NCBI GenBank assembly: GCA_964007475.1
Contig: OZ023274.1
Span: forward strand, 26,999,090 to 27,063,089
DNA from: Hybos culiciformis
Lineage: Eukaryota > Arthropoda > Insecta > Diptera > Hybotidae
Length of the DNA: 64,000 nt
Direction: 5' to 3'
Positions 48,079 to 61,312 of the stretch are shown here, piece after piece (the first letter of the stretch is position 1; each line of letters starts with the position of its first letter). The notes below the pieces were generated by a model. The model had not been told where the DNA came from. It saw only the letters and a list, made by a program, of their open reading frames with translations, and searched no databases. The position numbers were made by a program, and so were the translations under genes.

Positions 48079-50044
48079 GTTGAATTTTAATATCCTTCTT
48101 GTATTTTCTGTTTTCCAACTTGAAAAAAAAAAAAAAAAAAAAAATGAAATAAATTATTTTCAATTTCTTTTTCTTTTCATTATTTTCACTTTCGAATACT
48201 TATGCACATTCAGGATAAAATCTTTGGAACAATATACTAAATTTAAATGAAATATACAGTGTATAAAAACGCGATAAAAAAAATTTACAATACTTTTGTT
48301 ATGTATTAAGAAAATCATAAAAATATAATTGAATTTGTATAATAATTCATATTTTATTAGTAAGCCCTTAATCAATTCATATATATGAAATTTCAATATA
48401 TATAAAATGCTGTACAGAAATATGAAGTACATATAGTTTACATTCAAAATTATCAAAATATTACTATCTTATATTTATTATATCTTATAATGTAATAAAT
48501 TTTCTATTCTAATGTTATAAAAAAATGAAAAAGCAATAAGTTTAATTTAACATTTGAGTTAAAAATCTAAAAGTTAAAAATTCTTAACAAACTTTTTTTT
48601 TCTCTTTATCAGAAAAGGTTTTTTGTGATTTAACATCCTTGTTCTTCTTATATAGTAAAAAAAAAAAAAAAAATTCTTCACAAATAATAAAAACATAAAA
48701 ACCCAGAACTTTTTAGATCCGTAAAATATTCCCAGATATAAATTATATATATATATATATATACATTTTGTATGTATACAGAACTATAATACATAGTATA
48801 TATATTTTTTTTCTAATTTTTATTTAATGAAATTTTTCTTCTTCACTTCTTTTTTGCTAAATAAATTTCTATAGGGGATAAATATAATGGTTTTGAGGAT
48901 GAGAATTCAAGAAAGTATGATGAATAATATCTAAAAAATTGGGACATAATTTAATTCATACTTGACTTTTAAGTTGGTTCTTCAATTTCATGCATAAAAA
49001 ATTTGTATATCTATATAGTATCTATAGTTTGTTGAATTCAATAAATCCTTAACGAATTTAAACAACTATCAAATTTTTATGGACGTTTTATGAACTTGCT
49101 TTATACATATAATTAATATTATTAATTCGAGTTTTTATTTTTTTCAACTGAACCAAATTAAAAATAATATAACTTAAATAAATTAACAAATTTAAGTGAT
49201 AACCAAAAAAAAAAAATATCCAAAACAGAATAAACAAATTAACTTTACTATAAGGTTCTGTTTTTCGTAATGATTTTTATTTTATTTTTTTTTTGTGTTT
49301 CGACCATTAATGAAAATTTCCCATGAAAATACATTTGGTTATATATATATATATATTCATTTAAACAGAATAAAATTTGAATAAGCTTTTATATTAAGTA
49401 TGTACAATACATAGTTAGTTGAAATTATCGTATTTATTTTTCCCGAAAGTGAAAAAAAAAAAAGTGAAAAAATTCAACATGAAAAAAAAAAATAATTTTT
49501 TACAACAAAATCCATTGAAAATAATTTGTAGATTATTACTTGAAAAAAAAAAAATAAAAATTACTTAAGGGACAAAGAGCTTTTCTTTTAATGTTAAAAG
49601 TTTTCCTTCTACTTTCTTTGTCATTATCATTTAATTTTTTTTAATGACATCTTAAGTTTTTCTTCAAAATAAATTATTTCTCTTCGCTTTTTCTTGTGCT
49701 TAATTATTTTTTTTTTTAATTGAAAATTAAAATAAAAAATTATACAAAGTACTTATGTTAGCTTCTGCATCTGCATTTTACTTGGTCCATACTACTATAA
49801 TATATAAGTAAAAAAAAATAGAAAATTTGTGAAAAAATGAGCAGTTATAAGTAGCTCTTAAAACTTAAAATATAAAGTACGTAATTTACTATTTCCCAAA
49901 AATTTAAAAATTATTATTATTATGGATTAATTTCTATTGTTGAAGATCTGGGAATTCGAAAAGAATTTAAAAATAGGCATATAGAGTTTTATTTTAATAT
50001 AGGTAAATTATTAATATGTTTGGCTAAGCGATTTTCAATTACAG

Positions 50045-50176
50045 ATTATGACAGAATTATCTCTGTTAATGGCTCATTTACACGGTTCAATTTCCACATT
50101 CAGCCAGAGCTAACGATAAGTGAACTCTGTAAGCAGGCATTCATCACAAAACGATTACTGTTGAGGAACGAACGAG
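50045..50176 (+). CDS. Probable internal exon of an unidentified host gene
   Basis: A 132-bp island of clearly higher G+C than its flanks. It begins after GATTTTCAATTACAG (3' splice site ending at 50044) and ends before GTAAAA (5' splice site at 50177, preceded by GAG). Of the three + frames only one is open; it gives 43 whole codons reading YDRIISVNGSFTRFNFHIQP, ELTISELCKQAFITKRLLLR, NER. The exon starts with the last two bases of a codon and ends with the first base of another, so it is symmetric (phase 1-1) and could be skipped without a shift. The alternation of polar and hydrophobic residues followed by TISELCKQAF recalls a ubiquitin-like Ras-binding fold, but that is a guess from texture. 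I cannot name the gene; partner exons would be many kb away. Confidence 0.6.
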
Positions 50177-53100
50177 GTAAAAAATATTTTATCTTTTTTC
50201 AAAAATATAACTAAATAATATAGAATTCATGACACATTCTTATTATAGTAAAACTTAAAAACTAATAAACTTAAATTTCGCACTACTGCTAAAATCCTTT
50301 CAACAACAAAAAAATACATATTATGTTTTTATGCTAATATATACATATTTTATTTGCATACATTATTTTGAAATATTTCATGCAGCTAGAAATTTTTCAA
50401 GTTCAATTTTATGCACATTTACATTATTTTATATATTATTATAAAATATTATACTATTTTCTGAAAAAAAAAAAAAAAAAAAAATAAAATAAAAAAAAAT
50501 TGCAAAAAAGTTAACTTAATTTACAATTTTATTTACTTCTTCAATATACACTTCTTTCCAAATAATAAAAATACGAACTCAGTTGTTTTAGTTTACAGAA
50601 ACATGATTCTCATTCTTAATATAAAATTTTATTTTTTCTACAAAAATTATGAAATGTAAAATATGTTTTTAATAATGGAAGAAATAGGAAAATAAAAAAG
50701 TTTTTGTCCTTTTTGCCTTTTTTCCAAAATATTTTTTTATATTTTGGCAGGAACAAAATTGAGATGATTTCATTAAAAATATAAAATTAAAATGACATTT
50801 CCCAAAATAATGTCTTTCATTACCATATTTGAGTTAATCATCATAAAATATTACTTATAGTTAATTGAATGGTTATTTCACAAACTCAAATTCAGATATA
50901 AGTTAATTGATTGAAAATTTCGATGAATAAAGATTAAAGAATGAATACTTTATTAGTTAAAATTTAAATATTTATTGATTAAATTTTTAAACTATGTATA
51001 TTTTATTTCAAAATACAGGCTTAGTTAAACCAATTTGTATGTTTTAAGCCAAACAAATTAAAAATCAATAGTGTTTTCATTGGCTATAAAATTAATTTAT
51101 TTTCATTAAGCAATAATTAAGGAACATAGAACAGTAATGTCCTTTGTACACAAATTTTATATTTACTTTCTTCATTAAGTAAAAAAAGAATTTTTTTTTT
51201 TCGTAATACCAAGATGAACTATATATATATATATTATGTACGTGCAATCTATTCATATATTTCTATATATTCATAACAAAATCTCATATTCTTTAAACAT
51301 TTTTTGGTTTTGTGGTTTTGCAAAATTATTAAGCAATAAGAAAGCTATATGAAAACTTTAAGGACATATAGAGAATGTAGTAGAATAGTGAAGTACTCTT
51401 GTTTAAGAGAGAGTTTTAAGAACAAAAAACAATTAAACCACATCACTCAGAAATGAGGTTCTCGTTATTTATTTTGTTGAATGAATACATTTTATGATTT
51501 TATGTATATAATTGTAATTGTAATAAAAATTTTTAATGCATTAAAGTTTTTCCAAAAGAACAGAAAATTTGATTTGGTAATACGGTATATTGTTATTTCA
51601 AATTTGATTCGTAAAATAAATTTTTACTATTTTTACATCATAATGTTCAGGTTTTAACTTCATCTTGTCTAATTGGATAAAATGGTAAGATGTTTAATTA
51701 TTATTATTACAATTTTGTATGTCATCGAGTTCCTTTTATTATCCTTATCCTAAATTAATAGCTGTAACAAAGAATAATAAGGTTTGTCGAAAATAATCAG
51801 TCGTTTCAACTTTGAATTAACATAAAATTTTCTATAATATTTACCTATAAGATTTTCCTCAAATAGGTTATAATTAATTTATATGTTCTTGTTATAAATT
51901 CAAAAATTATGAAAACAGTGCTTACTGCATGCAAGCATTTATATATTATTTATATATTATATTTTTTTTAATGTTTTTTTCACTCAGTCTCAAGAGATTC
52001 TTAGCAAAATTTTATTAACATGAATCTGAAAAGAAATTTAATTAACAGTTAAAAAAAAAAAAAATTATTCAAAATTCTAATTAGTTTGAGTTTAAGTATA
52101 ATTGTTACATACCAAACAACATAAATGTCATGTCTACGATGCATATAGGTACATAAATATTTTCATCATCAAAGGTGACATTTTTTTTTAGTTCATTATA
52201 AAGAAACCGCGTTTGTAAATTTATAAAGCTTTTCAGCTCTTTGTATCAAAAAATCTAAACAAATGTATATACCTACAATATTTATTTATGTCTGGCGTAA
52301 AAATAAGTAATTACTAAAAAATAGTTTCCTTTAGCTTAAATAGGTTTTAAATAAAAAATTTCAAATGAAGTAATACAAAATTGCCAATCCTCAAGATTTT
52401 ATAATTTAAGTTTTGCCCTTGTATAGTTTTTATAAAGCAATGTCTTCACCTTAGCAAAACAATTAAAACAAATATTTAAGTTTATTTCACCAAGAACTTA
52501 GCACAATCAATTTAACTTCCAATTCTTAAGGTGTCAAATCAAAATATAATTAATTTATGACAAATTGATTTAAGTCAATGCCATCTTAAATAAGCCAATA
52601 TTTTCATTATTTTAAAATACATGTATATCTGAAATTTATATATTGTTTTATTTTTTAAAATAATAATGATCTTAAATTAACTTAATTGACATCCCGATGA
52701 CTTAAAAACATTTATGCATTCATGCATGTGTTCAAAATTTAACTAAAAATTTAATAAGTATGAAATAATTTTAAAAGATTCTCAAATTTCTTATTTAAAT
52801 TATAATTCATAGTTTCTCCCATATTATTATTATAACTATGATCATAAATTAAAATATGTATACAATAATTTTTCATTTTCCTTACATGTGTACTCACAAC
52901 TATCTGTATTCTATATGTAAAAAGAAAAATGGATAAGAACTCCTCTGTTATCCTATATCCAATCTAATATTCAGAAAATAACTTTATGCCAAAGTTTTTT
53001 TTTTTTTTTCTTATCTTTTTTGCACTTCGTGACTGAGCATAATTGTTGTATTTCTTATATTCAATAAGAAATGGGAAAAAAAAAAAAACGAAAGTTCACA

Positions 53101-53686
53101 GGAGAATGTTAAAGTGAATGAATTTTTCATATTTTTCATATTTATTTTTTTTTATAACTAAATTGCCTTCATTATTTCTAATAACATTTTATTTTTTTTC
53201 ATGGCAAATTGCTAAAGTAAAAATATCATTATTTATATTCATTTTAAATTGAATTAAAAATTATAAATTTAAAAAAAAAAACAAAAACAAAAACATAATA
53301 AATAAATAAATTTATAAGATAATTTAATTCCACTTAAAAATTATATGAAGTTAGGTGTATAGATATGAACAAAAAATTATGATAATTTAATTAAATGAGT
53401 TAAAATATTTTATTTTCTTTTTTCGAATTCAAACCTTAAGTGAATATTAATTTTTTTTCTTTTGTTTTTTTTTTTAATTTCTTATAATTTATTGTTTCTA
53501 TCAATTTAAAATTAAAATAAATTTTCGAATATTCTTTCAAGAAGCATTTATTCTCTCAATATAAGTTTATGCGCTAGAAACTTTGTTAGAAAAGAAAAGT
53601 TTTTGCTGAGCGAAAAATTAATACAATTAATAAATATCAATTATTTTTCAAAATTATTTAAAAAAATTTGAAAATATTTTTGGCAG
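50177..53686. other. AT-rich non-coding DNA
   Basis: No gene, TIR or tandem repeat noticed. It would be intron if 50045-50176 is an exon. Confidence 0.4.
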
Positions 53687-53751
53687 GACCAACAGTGTGT
53701 TTCATAAGTTTCAAATATGTACGTGGTGTCGGCATAATGAATATAAATTAA
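53687..53751 (+). other. Weak candidate exon
   Basis: AATATTTTTGGCAG ends at 53686, then an open frame reads PTVCFISFKYVRGVGIMNIN to a stop at 53749. GTACGT at 53719 would be a possible 5' splice site after FKY. The pyrimidine tract is poor. Not recognised. Confidence 0.25.
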
Positions 53752-56041
53752 CACCATAAACGCTATAAAATCTTGTAATTGAATTTAAATTATATACTTT
53801 GATATGGTAGTCTGCAATTTATATGCGCGCTAATTATAAGTTGAACAATAAATTTTTTATTAGCATATATATTTATTCGTATATTTATAGCATTATTGTT
53901 TTTTCACTTAATTTTCAATATAATGTACAACATTATATTTATAATATACTTACATAAGTATTAACAAAAATTAAGAAATGTTTGCATTATAGAAATATTG
54001 TTTATTATAGAGGAAAATTTGTTTATGAGATTTTCTTAACAACAGGAAGCAATAAATTTATTTATTTTTTAAAGGATATGCAAAATTTTTCTTCGTAAGC
54101 ATAAGAAGAGGAAATTCTAGAGGAAATGATTTTACTCTAAAAAAGATGTTCTATATACATATGCTTTGCGAACATAATATACTTATGTTATGTACAATGT
54201 TTTTTATTTATATTAGAAAAGTGAAAATATTACTTTTACAAAATTGTTTATGTACTCGAAGTCAAAATTGTAAAAAAAAAAAAATATATAAAAAAAAATT
54301 TAAAACATTTCTGAAAACGATATATTTATTTTTGGCAAAAAACATCTAGACAAATTGAAATTAAAAACACTTCAAAAGAAAAACTATTAAAAAAAATTAA
54401 ATAACTTCTTGCTTGCTTGTTTACTCCAATATTCCGTCTACTAAGAACAAACTTAGAATTTGTCGATATCACCAGAATCTCAATACTTCCTGAATTAAAA
54501 ATTTCTTATTATTTTTTTAAGTTTTCGTATAAATTTATTTTTTATTGATTTTTGATTCAGTAAACTTAAATCTCATTATATAAAAAAAGAATCCAAATGA
54601 CATCTTCCTTTATACAAATTTTTCAACATTTGAGAATAAAAAAAATTAAGTAAAAATTTAAAAATAATTTTCCGATGGTTTCTTTTTGGGTTTTTTTTTA
54701 ATGACGCGCCACAGAAATTTACATTCGACAAAGCTATCGTTTTGTTAACAATTTCGAAAGAACTTCGTAGAATATGCAAAAAAAAAAAAACTGTGCAATT
54801 TATAGGCAAGAATATATAAAAAAAAATAAGGGAGTTTATAAATGTTTTTACTGCACGTATGTAAGTACAAATGTATATTGTGCTATATCAAATACACAAT
54901 CATGCATATACATTTTTTTTTTAAACACATTATATTAAATTTACGAGTAAATATATCTTATACAAATAGCAAATTTTTACCATCTGGTATACAAATAAAA
55001 TAAAAAAAAAATTTATTGAATTTTCCGCAACATTAAGAACGTATATATATGTAACTATTAAATAAAAAATTGTTGAATTAATGAATATATACATTTATAT
55101 ATCTAATTTTTAATTTTAATATGAATATTTGATTTCATGAATACTTTAATAATAAATTTATTACTATTAAACTTTTAATATTATAAATCTGATTTAAAAT
55201 AATTAATTAACTTTTATTATTGAAGTAATTCTATAGAAAATCGTTAAAAAAAATATTCCATTTAGCTTGGAAATAATTTTAATAAAGCATATATATTTTT
55301 TATTTCTGAACTTAAGCTTCAGGTTTTTTTCATTAAATAATCATATCATTATTATTATTATATTATGTGTTCACATAGAAATCATATACATATAATAAAA
55401 AAAATAATAAAGTTCACAAAGCATTAAAACTTCTGTAATAAAATTCAAAATCCGAAGAAATGCAAAAACAAAAAGCTATTTAAATAATAATAATAATATT
55501 ATATTTGATAAAGATTTTTCCAGGATTATATTATTATTAATAAATACTAATATAGAGATTACAATTTCCTTTTTCCCAAATTAACCTATATAAATCGTTA
55601 GGGATTACGTTTTTTCGCAACTATAGAAAATAGATATTACAGAACTAACTTATTCGTATTAATTATTTTAGATTATATTAATTCTAAATCTCTGAAATAA
55701 TTAATATCATTCAATAATCATTGAATTTAACCATATAATTGTCAATAAAAAATTTTTCCTTTAATGAATATTATATGTACATATGAATTTTATTTCTTAA
55801 CCACAAATTCATTATCCCATGGAAATACGATAGAAAAAAAAAATTGGTCTCACAGGATAAACTGATCTTAAATGAAATACATTTGTTTTTTTCTTTAATG
55901 TAATGGGAAAACCTTTTCAATTTTCCCCAAATAATTTATACCATAAACCTGGACAATATATACGTGCTCCGAATTAATAATCCTCTTAAAAAAAAGCAAT
56001 CAACAAGAAAGTTTCATTTATTTTATATTTTTTCTTCAAAG
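53752..56041. other. AT-rich non-coding DNA
   Basis: A - strand frame at 54576-54809 (EIVNKTIALSNVNFCGASLK) crosses a slightly richer patch near 54700-54780; no supporting splice sites or family. Confidence 0.35.
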
Positions 56042-56099
56042 TTTTCCTGTTTCCTTGAAGGACCTTTTACGACACGAATATCCAACAGTTGGTGAATGA
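56042..56099 (+). other. Weak candidate terminal exon
   Basis: A long pyrimidine tract TTTATATTTTTTCTTCAAAG ends at 56041; then one frame reads PVSLKDLLRHEYPTVGE to a TGA at 56097, and AATAAA words follow at 56105 and 56111, as in a short last exon with a polyadenylation signal. Given the A-rich background the AATAAA words carry little weight. Not recognised. Confidence 0.25.
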
Positions 56100-57905
56100 A
56101 AAAAAATAAAAATAAAATTATGTTTTATAAGCTTTTCGAAAAAAAAAAAAATTGAGTATATTTTTGTGTACTATTCAGGAAGAAGTGCATTAAGGAGTAA
56201 ATAAAACAGTAATTTGGATTAACTTTTTTCTTAAAAGAGGAAAAGAAGTAGTGATTTTTTTCTATAAGTAAAAAAAAAAAACATAGAAGACAAAAAAGAA
56301 AAGTATTTTAAAGATAAGAACGTTCCATAAATAAATTTATTATTATGATGACTATTATATGAAGTATCAAGATCGAAATAAACTACATAAATGTTGTTCA
56401 TATATTATAGTCATATTAAAAAATTTATTGTCATGGTTATTTAATAAACATTTTAATAGTCATCATGCTATTTAATTATTAAAATTTTATTTCTTCATTT
56501 TTCATAAATTTTTATTATTATTAACGTACCTATAATTTGTAAGAAATTAAGAAAAACATTATTATTAAGTTGGATAATGTTGCTGATATAATTTCGTCAG
56601 CAGGTCTTCCTTCTTAACATGTGTCTTTTAATTTTATCAAATTATCTTATATATTGTCTAGCATCAAAAGCAGTTATTGCAAAATTATCCTAAATCAACA
56701 ACATGTCTGTTGTGCCTTAATTTTCAATTATGATTTCGAGGTTAAATAAACATTAGTTTGTCAAAGCCTCGCAGTTTGACAAAAAATTCTTAAATTCATC
56801 AAAGTTTAACCTCCTTTAGAGGACAAAAAAAAAGGTCAAACATTATTTTCAGATCTCTTTTTGAAAGATCCAAATATTTTTTAATTGCTGCTAAATTTTT
56901 CTAACATCAATGTACTATCACATTTGTACACATATAATGTATCTTCTAATGTAGCCACCACGGACAATTTCATTAACTTTTCAAAAAAAAATAAAAAATT
57001 GAGCGAAAATATTTATAGGAAAGAAATGAAAATAAAATTTTAACTTCATTAATTAAAAAAAGAAAGAATAAAAAGCGTTTATTTCATTTATTTTTTCGCA
57101 AACATAAAAAGAAAGAAAAATTTAATTTCCTCTTTCCAAATGGTATTGTTTTTTTTTTGTTTTTCAAGGGAAAATAGGAAAAAATAGTGTATTCTACATC
57201 TCAGAGTAGCAGAAAATAACTTTCTGATTTCAATATTTATTGTATGTAATGAATTTATGAATTCAACAAATTTGACCACAATTCTATCATAAATCTAATA
57301 GCATTTTAGTCGAACGAATTAGTCGAACAGCAGGATTTAAGTATTTTACGCATTGTACATTTATATTTAAATTTTAGAATAAATGAATTAATTTCAACCC
57401 ACTAACGAATTATCGTATCATCAAAAACCAAATTGAATGTTGTTAAAACTTTGAAAGAAATAAACACTCATATGATATCAAACACTACAAACAAATACAT
57501 TTTTCAGTGTCCCCAAATTTCTTATATACAACTTTTCACACTTGAAAACATAAAAAAAAAGGATGACATAAAATAATAAGCTTATGAAAACAAAAACATA
57601 TGTCAATTAAGAGCATTAGAATTTTTATCATAATATCAACAAAGAAAATTTTGTTTCTTTTTTGTTATCATATAAAAACAAAATTATTCTAAATTTTCCC
57701 AAAATACAAAGTTGACAGGTTGACATCCTTTTTTTTTGTAAGTTATAATTCCTTTTTTACTTCCGACACATCCTTAACACATATTATATTATATATTATA
57801 TGAATATACATATACCCAATTAGATCATAATTTTATCATAAATATTTTATGGAATAAAAAATTTATAAAAATTTTATTTTAAATAATTTGGCAATAATTA
57901 CAAGA
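56100..57905. other. AT-rich non-coding DNA
   Basis: Nothing supported. There is a weak patch with CCTCGCAG near 56765. Confidence 0.4.
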
Positions 57906-58803
57906 ATCCCTCTAAGAAAAGCGTCACGAAAGCGTATCGCAGGCGAAGTCCATAGCTTATAATAGATTCCGTAAGCGTACCGATTTGGCGATAAGAAAAC
58001 GAGCCGTAAACGTAAATGTTAGAATAAGACTAGTGAACAAAAAAACGGAGTTATATGCATGTATTGGGACCTCGCCGATGGCGTAGAATAAGCGGTGCAT
58101 TAACGGTACACCACAGTGATTCATTCTTGTTTCGCTTAAAACGTACTTATTTCGCCGAGATCGTACCATAAGCGGTGCGTTTATGTTACACAACAGTGGT
58201 TCATTTTCGTAGCTCTTAAAGCTTCCTAACTGATTTCAGCGGTCTTTTAAATGAATGAAAAAATATATATATTTTTTAAGTTTTATTTATTTTCAAAATT
58301 AATTTAAAAACGATTTATAAAAATATTATTAAAATTTTTCTGTTGAGGCTTTACATTTTTTCGTTGTCTGTCCTTTGCATACTGAAACCATTTTTTTATG
58401 ATGTACATAATATCCGTCACCCTCACGTTGGAGAATTTTTCGCTGCTACATTCTATGATGAAAAAATATTTGAATCATCAATTATACAATAATTAATAAA
58501 ATAAAAATAAAAAAAAATTAATACTTACATTTTTTAAATTTTAGTTTACTTTAATTTATTGCTGTCACGTCAAATAAAGGAATGAAAACCATCCGCATTC
58601 TTATACACAAAACGTTTCGCTTTTGTATCGCCAAAAGCGAAGCGTATACGGAGTGGTTCTGAGAAACCACTTCGTTTCCGGCTCGTTTTCGTGCCGTTGT
58701 TTTTTATATAAAAATTTAAGCAAAAGTGTTAGTGAAATAGCATTACGCACACGATTCGTTTTCGATACGCAAAATGCGGTTCGTTAATTTTTCTTAGAGG
58801 GAT
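57906..58803. mobile_element. TIR element with CpG-rich interior
   Basis: ATCCCTCTAAGAAAA at the left is the reverse complement of the right end (TTTTCTTAGAGGGAT). The target duplication is unclear. The interior is unusual for the window: many CG-containing words (AAGCG, CGTATCG, GCCGTAAACG), a duplicated 80-bp unit and a hairpin GTGGTTCTGAGAAACCAC near 58653. No transposase. Superfamily not recognised. Confidence 0.75.
58072..58230 (+). repeat. Two tandem 80-bp units
   Basis: Units starting at 58072 and 58152 share TCGCCGA, ATAAGCGGTGC, the ACACxACAGTGxTTCATT block, GT and CTTAAA in the same order, with considerable divergence. Confidence 0.75.
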
Positions 58804-60422
58804 AGCCTTTAATGGAATTGAAATACTTATAATAATATGTGTGTAAATGTATTTAATTTACATAATGTGGCCCAGATGGGACATATCATAAAATTTATTT
58901 TGCAAACAATATAAAATGCCTAGATTTGTGAAAACATTCAGCTATTTTAAATTTAAATAGAAAATTGAAGACATATTTTTAACTACGCTTCTAGATCCTT
59001 TTAAGTGAACCGAGCGAGATATTGGGTAATTTATCAATTAAAAAGTTTGGTAGTACCTTGCTTCACATAATATAAGAAAAGATGAAAAAGAAATTGTATT
59101 TACTTTGTCCAGTGTTTACTAAATGATTTTTCCAAAGAACTCTTTATATTTTGTAAAATTTCAGGCGAAGTTCTGGTCAAATGAGTTTATATTTGAGGGC
59201 TTAGTTACTTTTTGGTTTGTACAAAAATGATGAGTTAATTTAGGTTCACAAAACCCAACCGCTCCAAGGATTTGGAAAACGCATATAATTCGATAATTTA
59301 GTATGGTAAATGTAATGTAATTCTTATTTTGTACTGGCATATAGGTATATACATTATTATTAAAAAATATTCTAAATTTATATTTATACGCATTATTCCA
59401 ATTACTTATTATTTTGATTCTGTAAATTTTCTTAACATATTAAACATAAAAACCTTTATCACCCCTCTTCTTATATTTTTTTTTTTTGGTTTTTTGATAT
59501 TATTATATGGCTTTTCTGATGGTAAAAAGCTATTTTATAGCTTTTGATGTGTTTATGGTAATACTGAATGAATATTTCATTAAAGAAGAATAATTTATTT
59601 TTATTATTTGAGAAAAAAAAAATATAAATAAAAGAAATAAGATTTCTCAGCATAATAAGCATATTATATATACATATATGTGTACATACAATCTGATTTT
59701 ATAAGAGAGTCAAAAGTCTAATATTATAAATTTTATTTATTATATTTGCTTTCATGAAAAAAAAAAGAAATCAAATGATATTTTTATTATTTCAATAAAT
59801 TTTCTTTTTACCGCACCGAATATAAATTTTTAGCGGTTGTTTTTCTTTAACAAAATAAAAATTATGGTTGTAATTTTCTTTTTAAGCAGTGATGAAAAAT
59901 ACATTTAAAAGAATGAAAATTTGGTAATTGAACAAAATAAATTTATTTTAAAACTAATTAATGGTTTTTGAAATAAGAAAATTGCAAAATTGAAAATAAA
60001 AAACAACTGATTGGAAAAATATTTCCACATAACATATGAAAATCTATACGACATGAATCAATAATCATTTTTATAGATAATTTTTATTGGCTGTATAACA
60101 AAGTCCCTTGCGGCAACAATTTTATTCTTGATTTTCGGCAAAGGAATAACATTTAACAAATTCAAAGCACCTAAGCGAAGGTATTGATATTAAGAGTTTA
60201 TTTGATTATATTTTCTCAAGGAAAAATATTAATTTTATTTGTGGACGAGATTTTGTATTCTAAAATTAAGCATTTCGAAATTCTGTTTTCAATATGTCTT
60301 TCGAAACTCCGTATTTTTTAAATTTGCTAATTGAAATAACTGAATATCGAAATTCTGTACTTTATAAAATATTTGTATTTTCAAATATTTGTATAAAAAA
60401 ACGAAATCTGAATATACTTAGC
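58804..60422. other. AT-rich non-coding DNA
   Basis: No gene or element supported; a moderately richer stretch at 58990-59280 has no recognisable content. Confidence 0.4.
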
Positions 60423-61312
60423 CAGAGGCGGTTTTAACGGTGTCGGGGCCCCTGGCGATGAAAATAAAATGGGCCCCTACTCTCTAAATTAAAATAAAAT
60501 AAAACAATATTAATTAAAATTGAATGAAAAAACTCAAACAAAAACAATTTCATTTAAATATTATTTCTATAAACTATAAATTATCAAAAAATAATTAAAT
60601 TACAAAATTTAAAGAATACATGGTTAGTAAAGCGCGTTGGACTATGTGGCTTTATATGCGCTTACAGACCCTAATATTTACGCGATATGCAGCATTGTCG
60701 TAGGATTGACCTCTACATTTATAAATTGGTATATTGGTAACATGATTTGAGACTATACGATTTTCGCTTTATATTTTGATGAACGCTGAACGCGTATACT
60801 GCAGTCATAGAGTAAAAAAACAGTATCTACATAAAAACTGAATATGAGAATAATAGGTTTAAAGTTTTTTAGTCGTACTGTATTATTCTATTTTTTAATA
60901 TTCTTCATTCAGTATATTTTATAGTACGGTTCTCCGTATAGTTATGCTGCATTTTATCATTATTAAAAATACATGCCGCCAAATTTTATAATTTTAACAA
61001 AATATACAAAGCATTTTACAATCAAAAAAACTTTTTTGAAATTTTGGATCGATTTTCAAAAATAATTTGACAAATTTTGTCTATTCAAAAGTTTGTGATT
61101 TTTACTATCAAATGCCATCAATACCTACATTTTTCAGATTTTGGTAGATACTGTGTTTTCGACTATGACTGCAGTATAGGGAACATTTTGTAAAATTCAC
61201 GTTTTCATGGCATTGTGAATAGAATAGAAGTTACAATTTTCTATCGCGGGAGCCCTTCTATCGCAGGGCTCCTGGCGAGCGCCATGTGCGACGCCCGTTA
61301 GAACCCCCTCTG
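60423..61312. mobile_element. hAT-like non-autonomous element with nested insertion
   Basis: Left end CAGAGGCGGTTTTAACGG and inverted right end CAGAGGGGGTTCTAACGG agree at 16 of 18. Flanks are TACTTAGC (60415-60422) and TTCTTAGC (61313-61320), an 8-bp duplication with one change. Subterminal GGGGCCCCTGGCG and, inverted, CGCCAGGAGCCCTGCG also match, a common pattern in animal hAT elements. No transposase is present. A 380-bp TA-flanked element sits inside. Confidence 0.85.
60797..61176. mobile_element. TA-flanked MITE nested in the hAT element (Tc1/mariner-like)
   Basis: TACTGCAGTCATAG..CAGTATCTAC on the left is matched inverted on the right, over about 34 bp with few changes. TA lies on both sides (60795-60796, 61177-61178). 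TA duplications point to Tc1/mariner-type transposition. No ORF. Confidence 0.8.

Larger units (their letters stand above)
43905..50044. other. AT-rich non-coding DNA
   Basis: Apart from the poly(T) and the (TA) repeat, only weak patches: at 47031 an exon-like start after TATGTATGTATAG (ECVEYYRQYAANEKYS), and at 46560-46660 a 24-codon - strand frame (LADKMQMLKALYIATEIC). A dispersed repeat partner lies at 47945-48078. Confidence 0.4.

Noticed and set aside
57957..58193. 78-codon - strand frame inside the CpG-rich element
   Set aside because: It spans the 80-bp tandem units and shows no transposase motif; the raised G+C explains the lack of stops.
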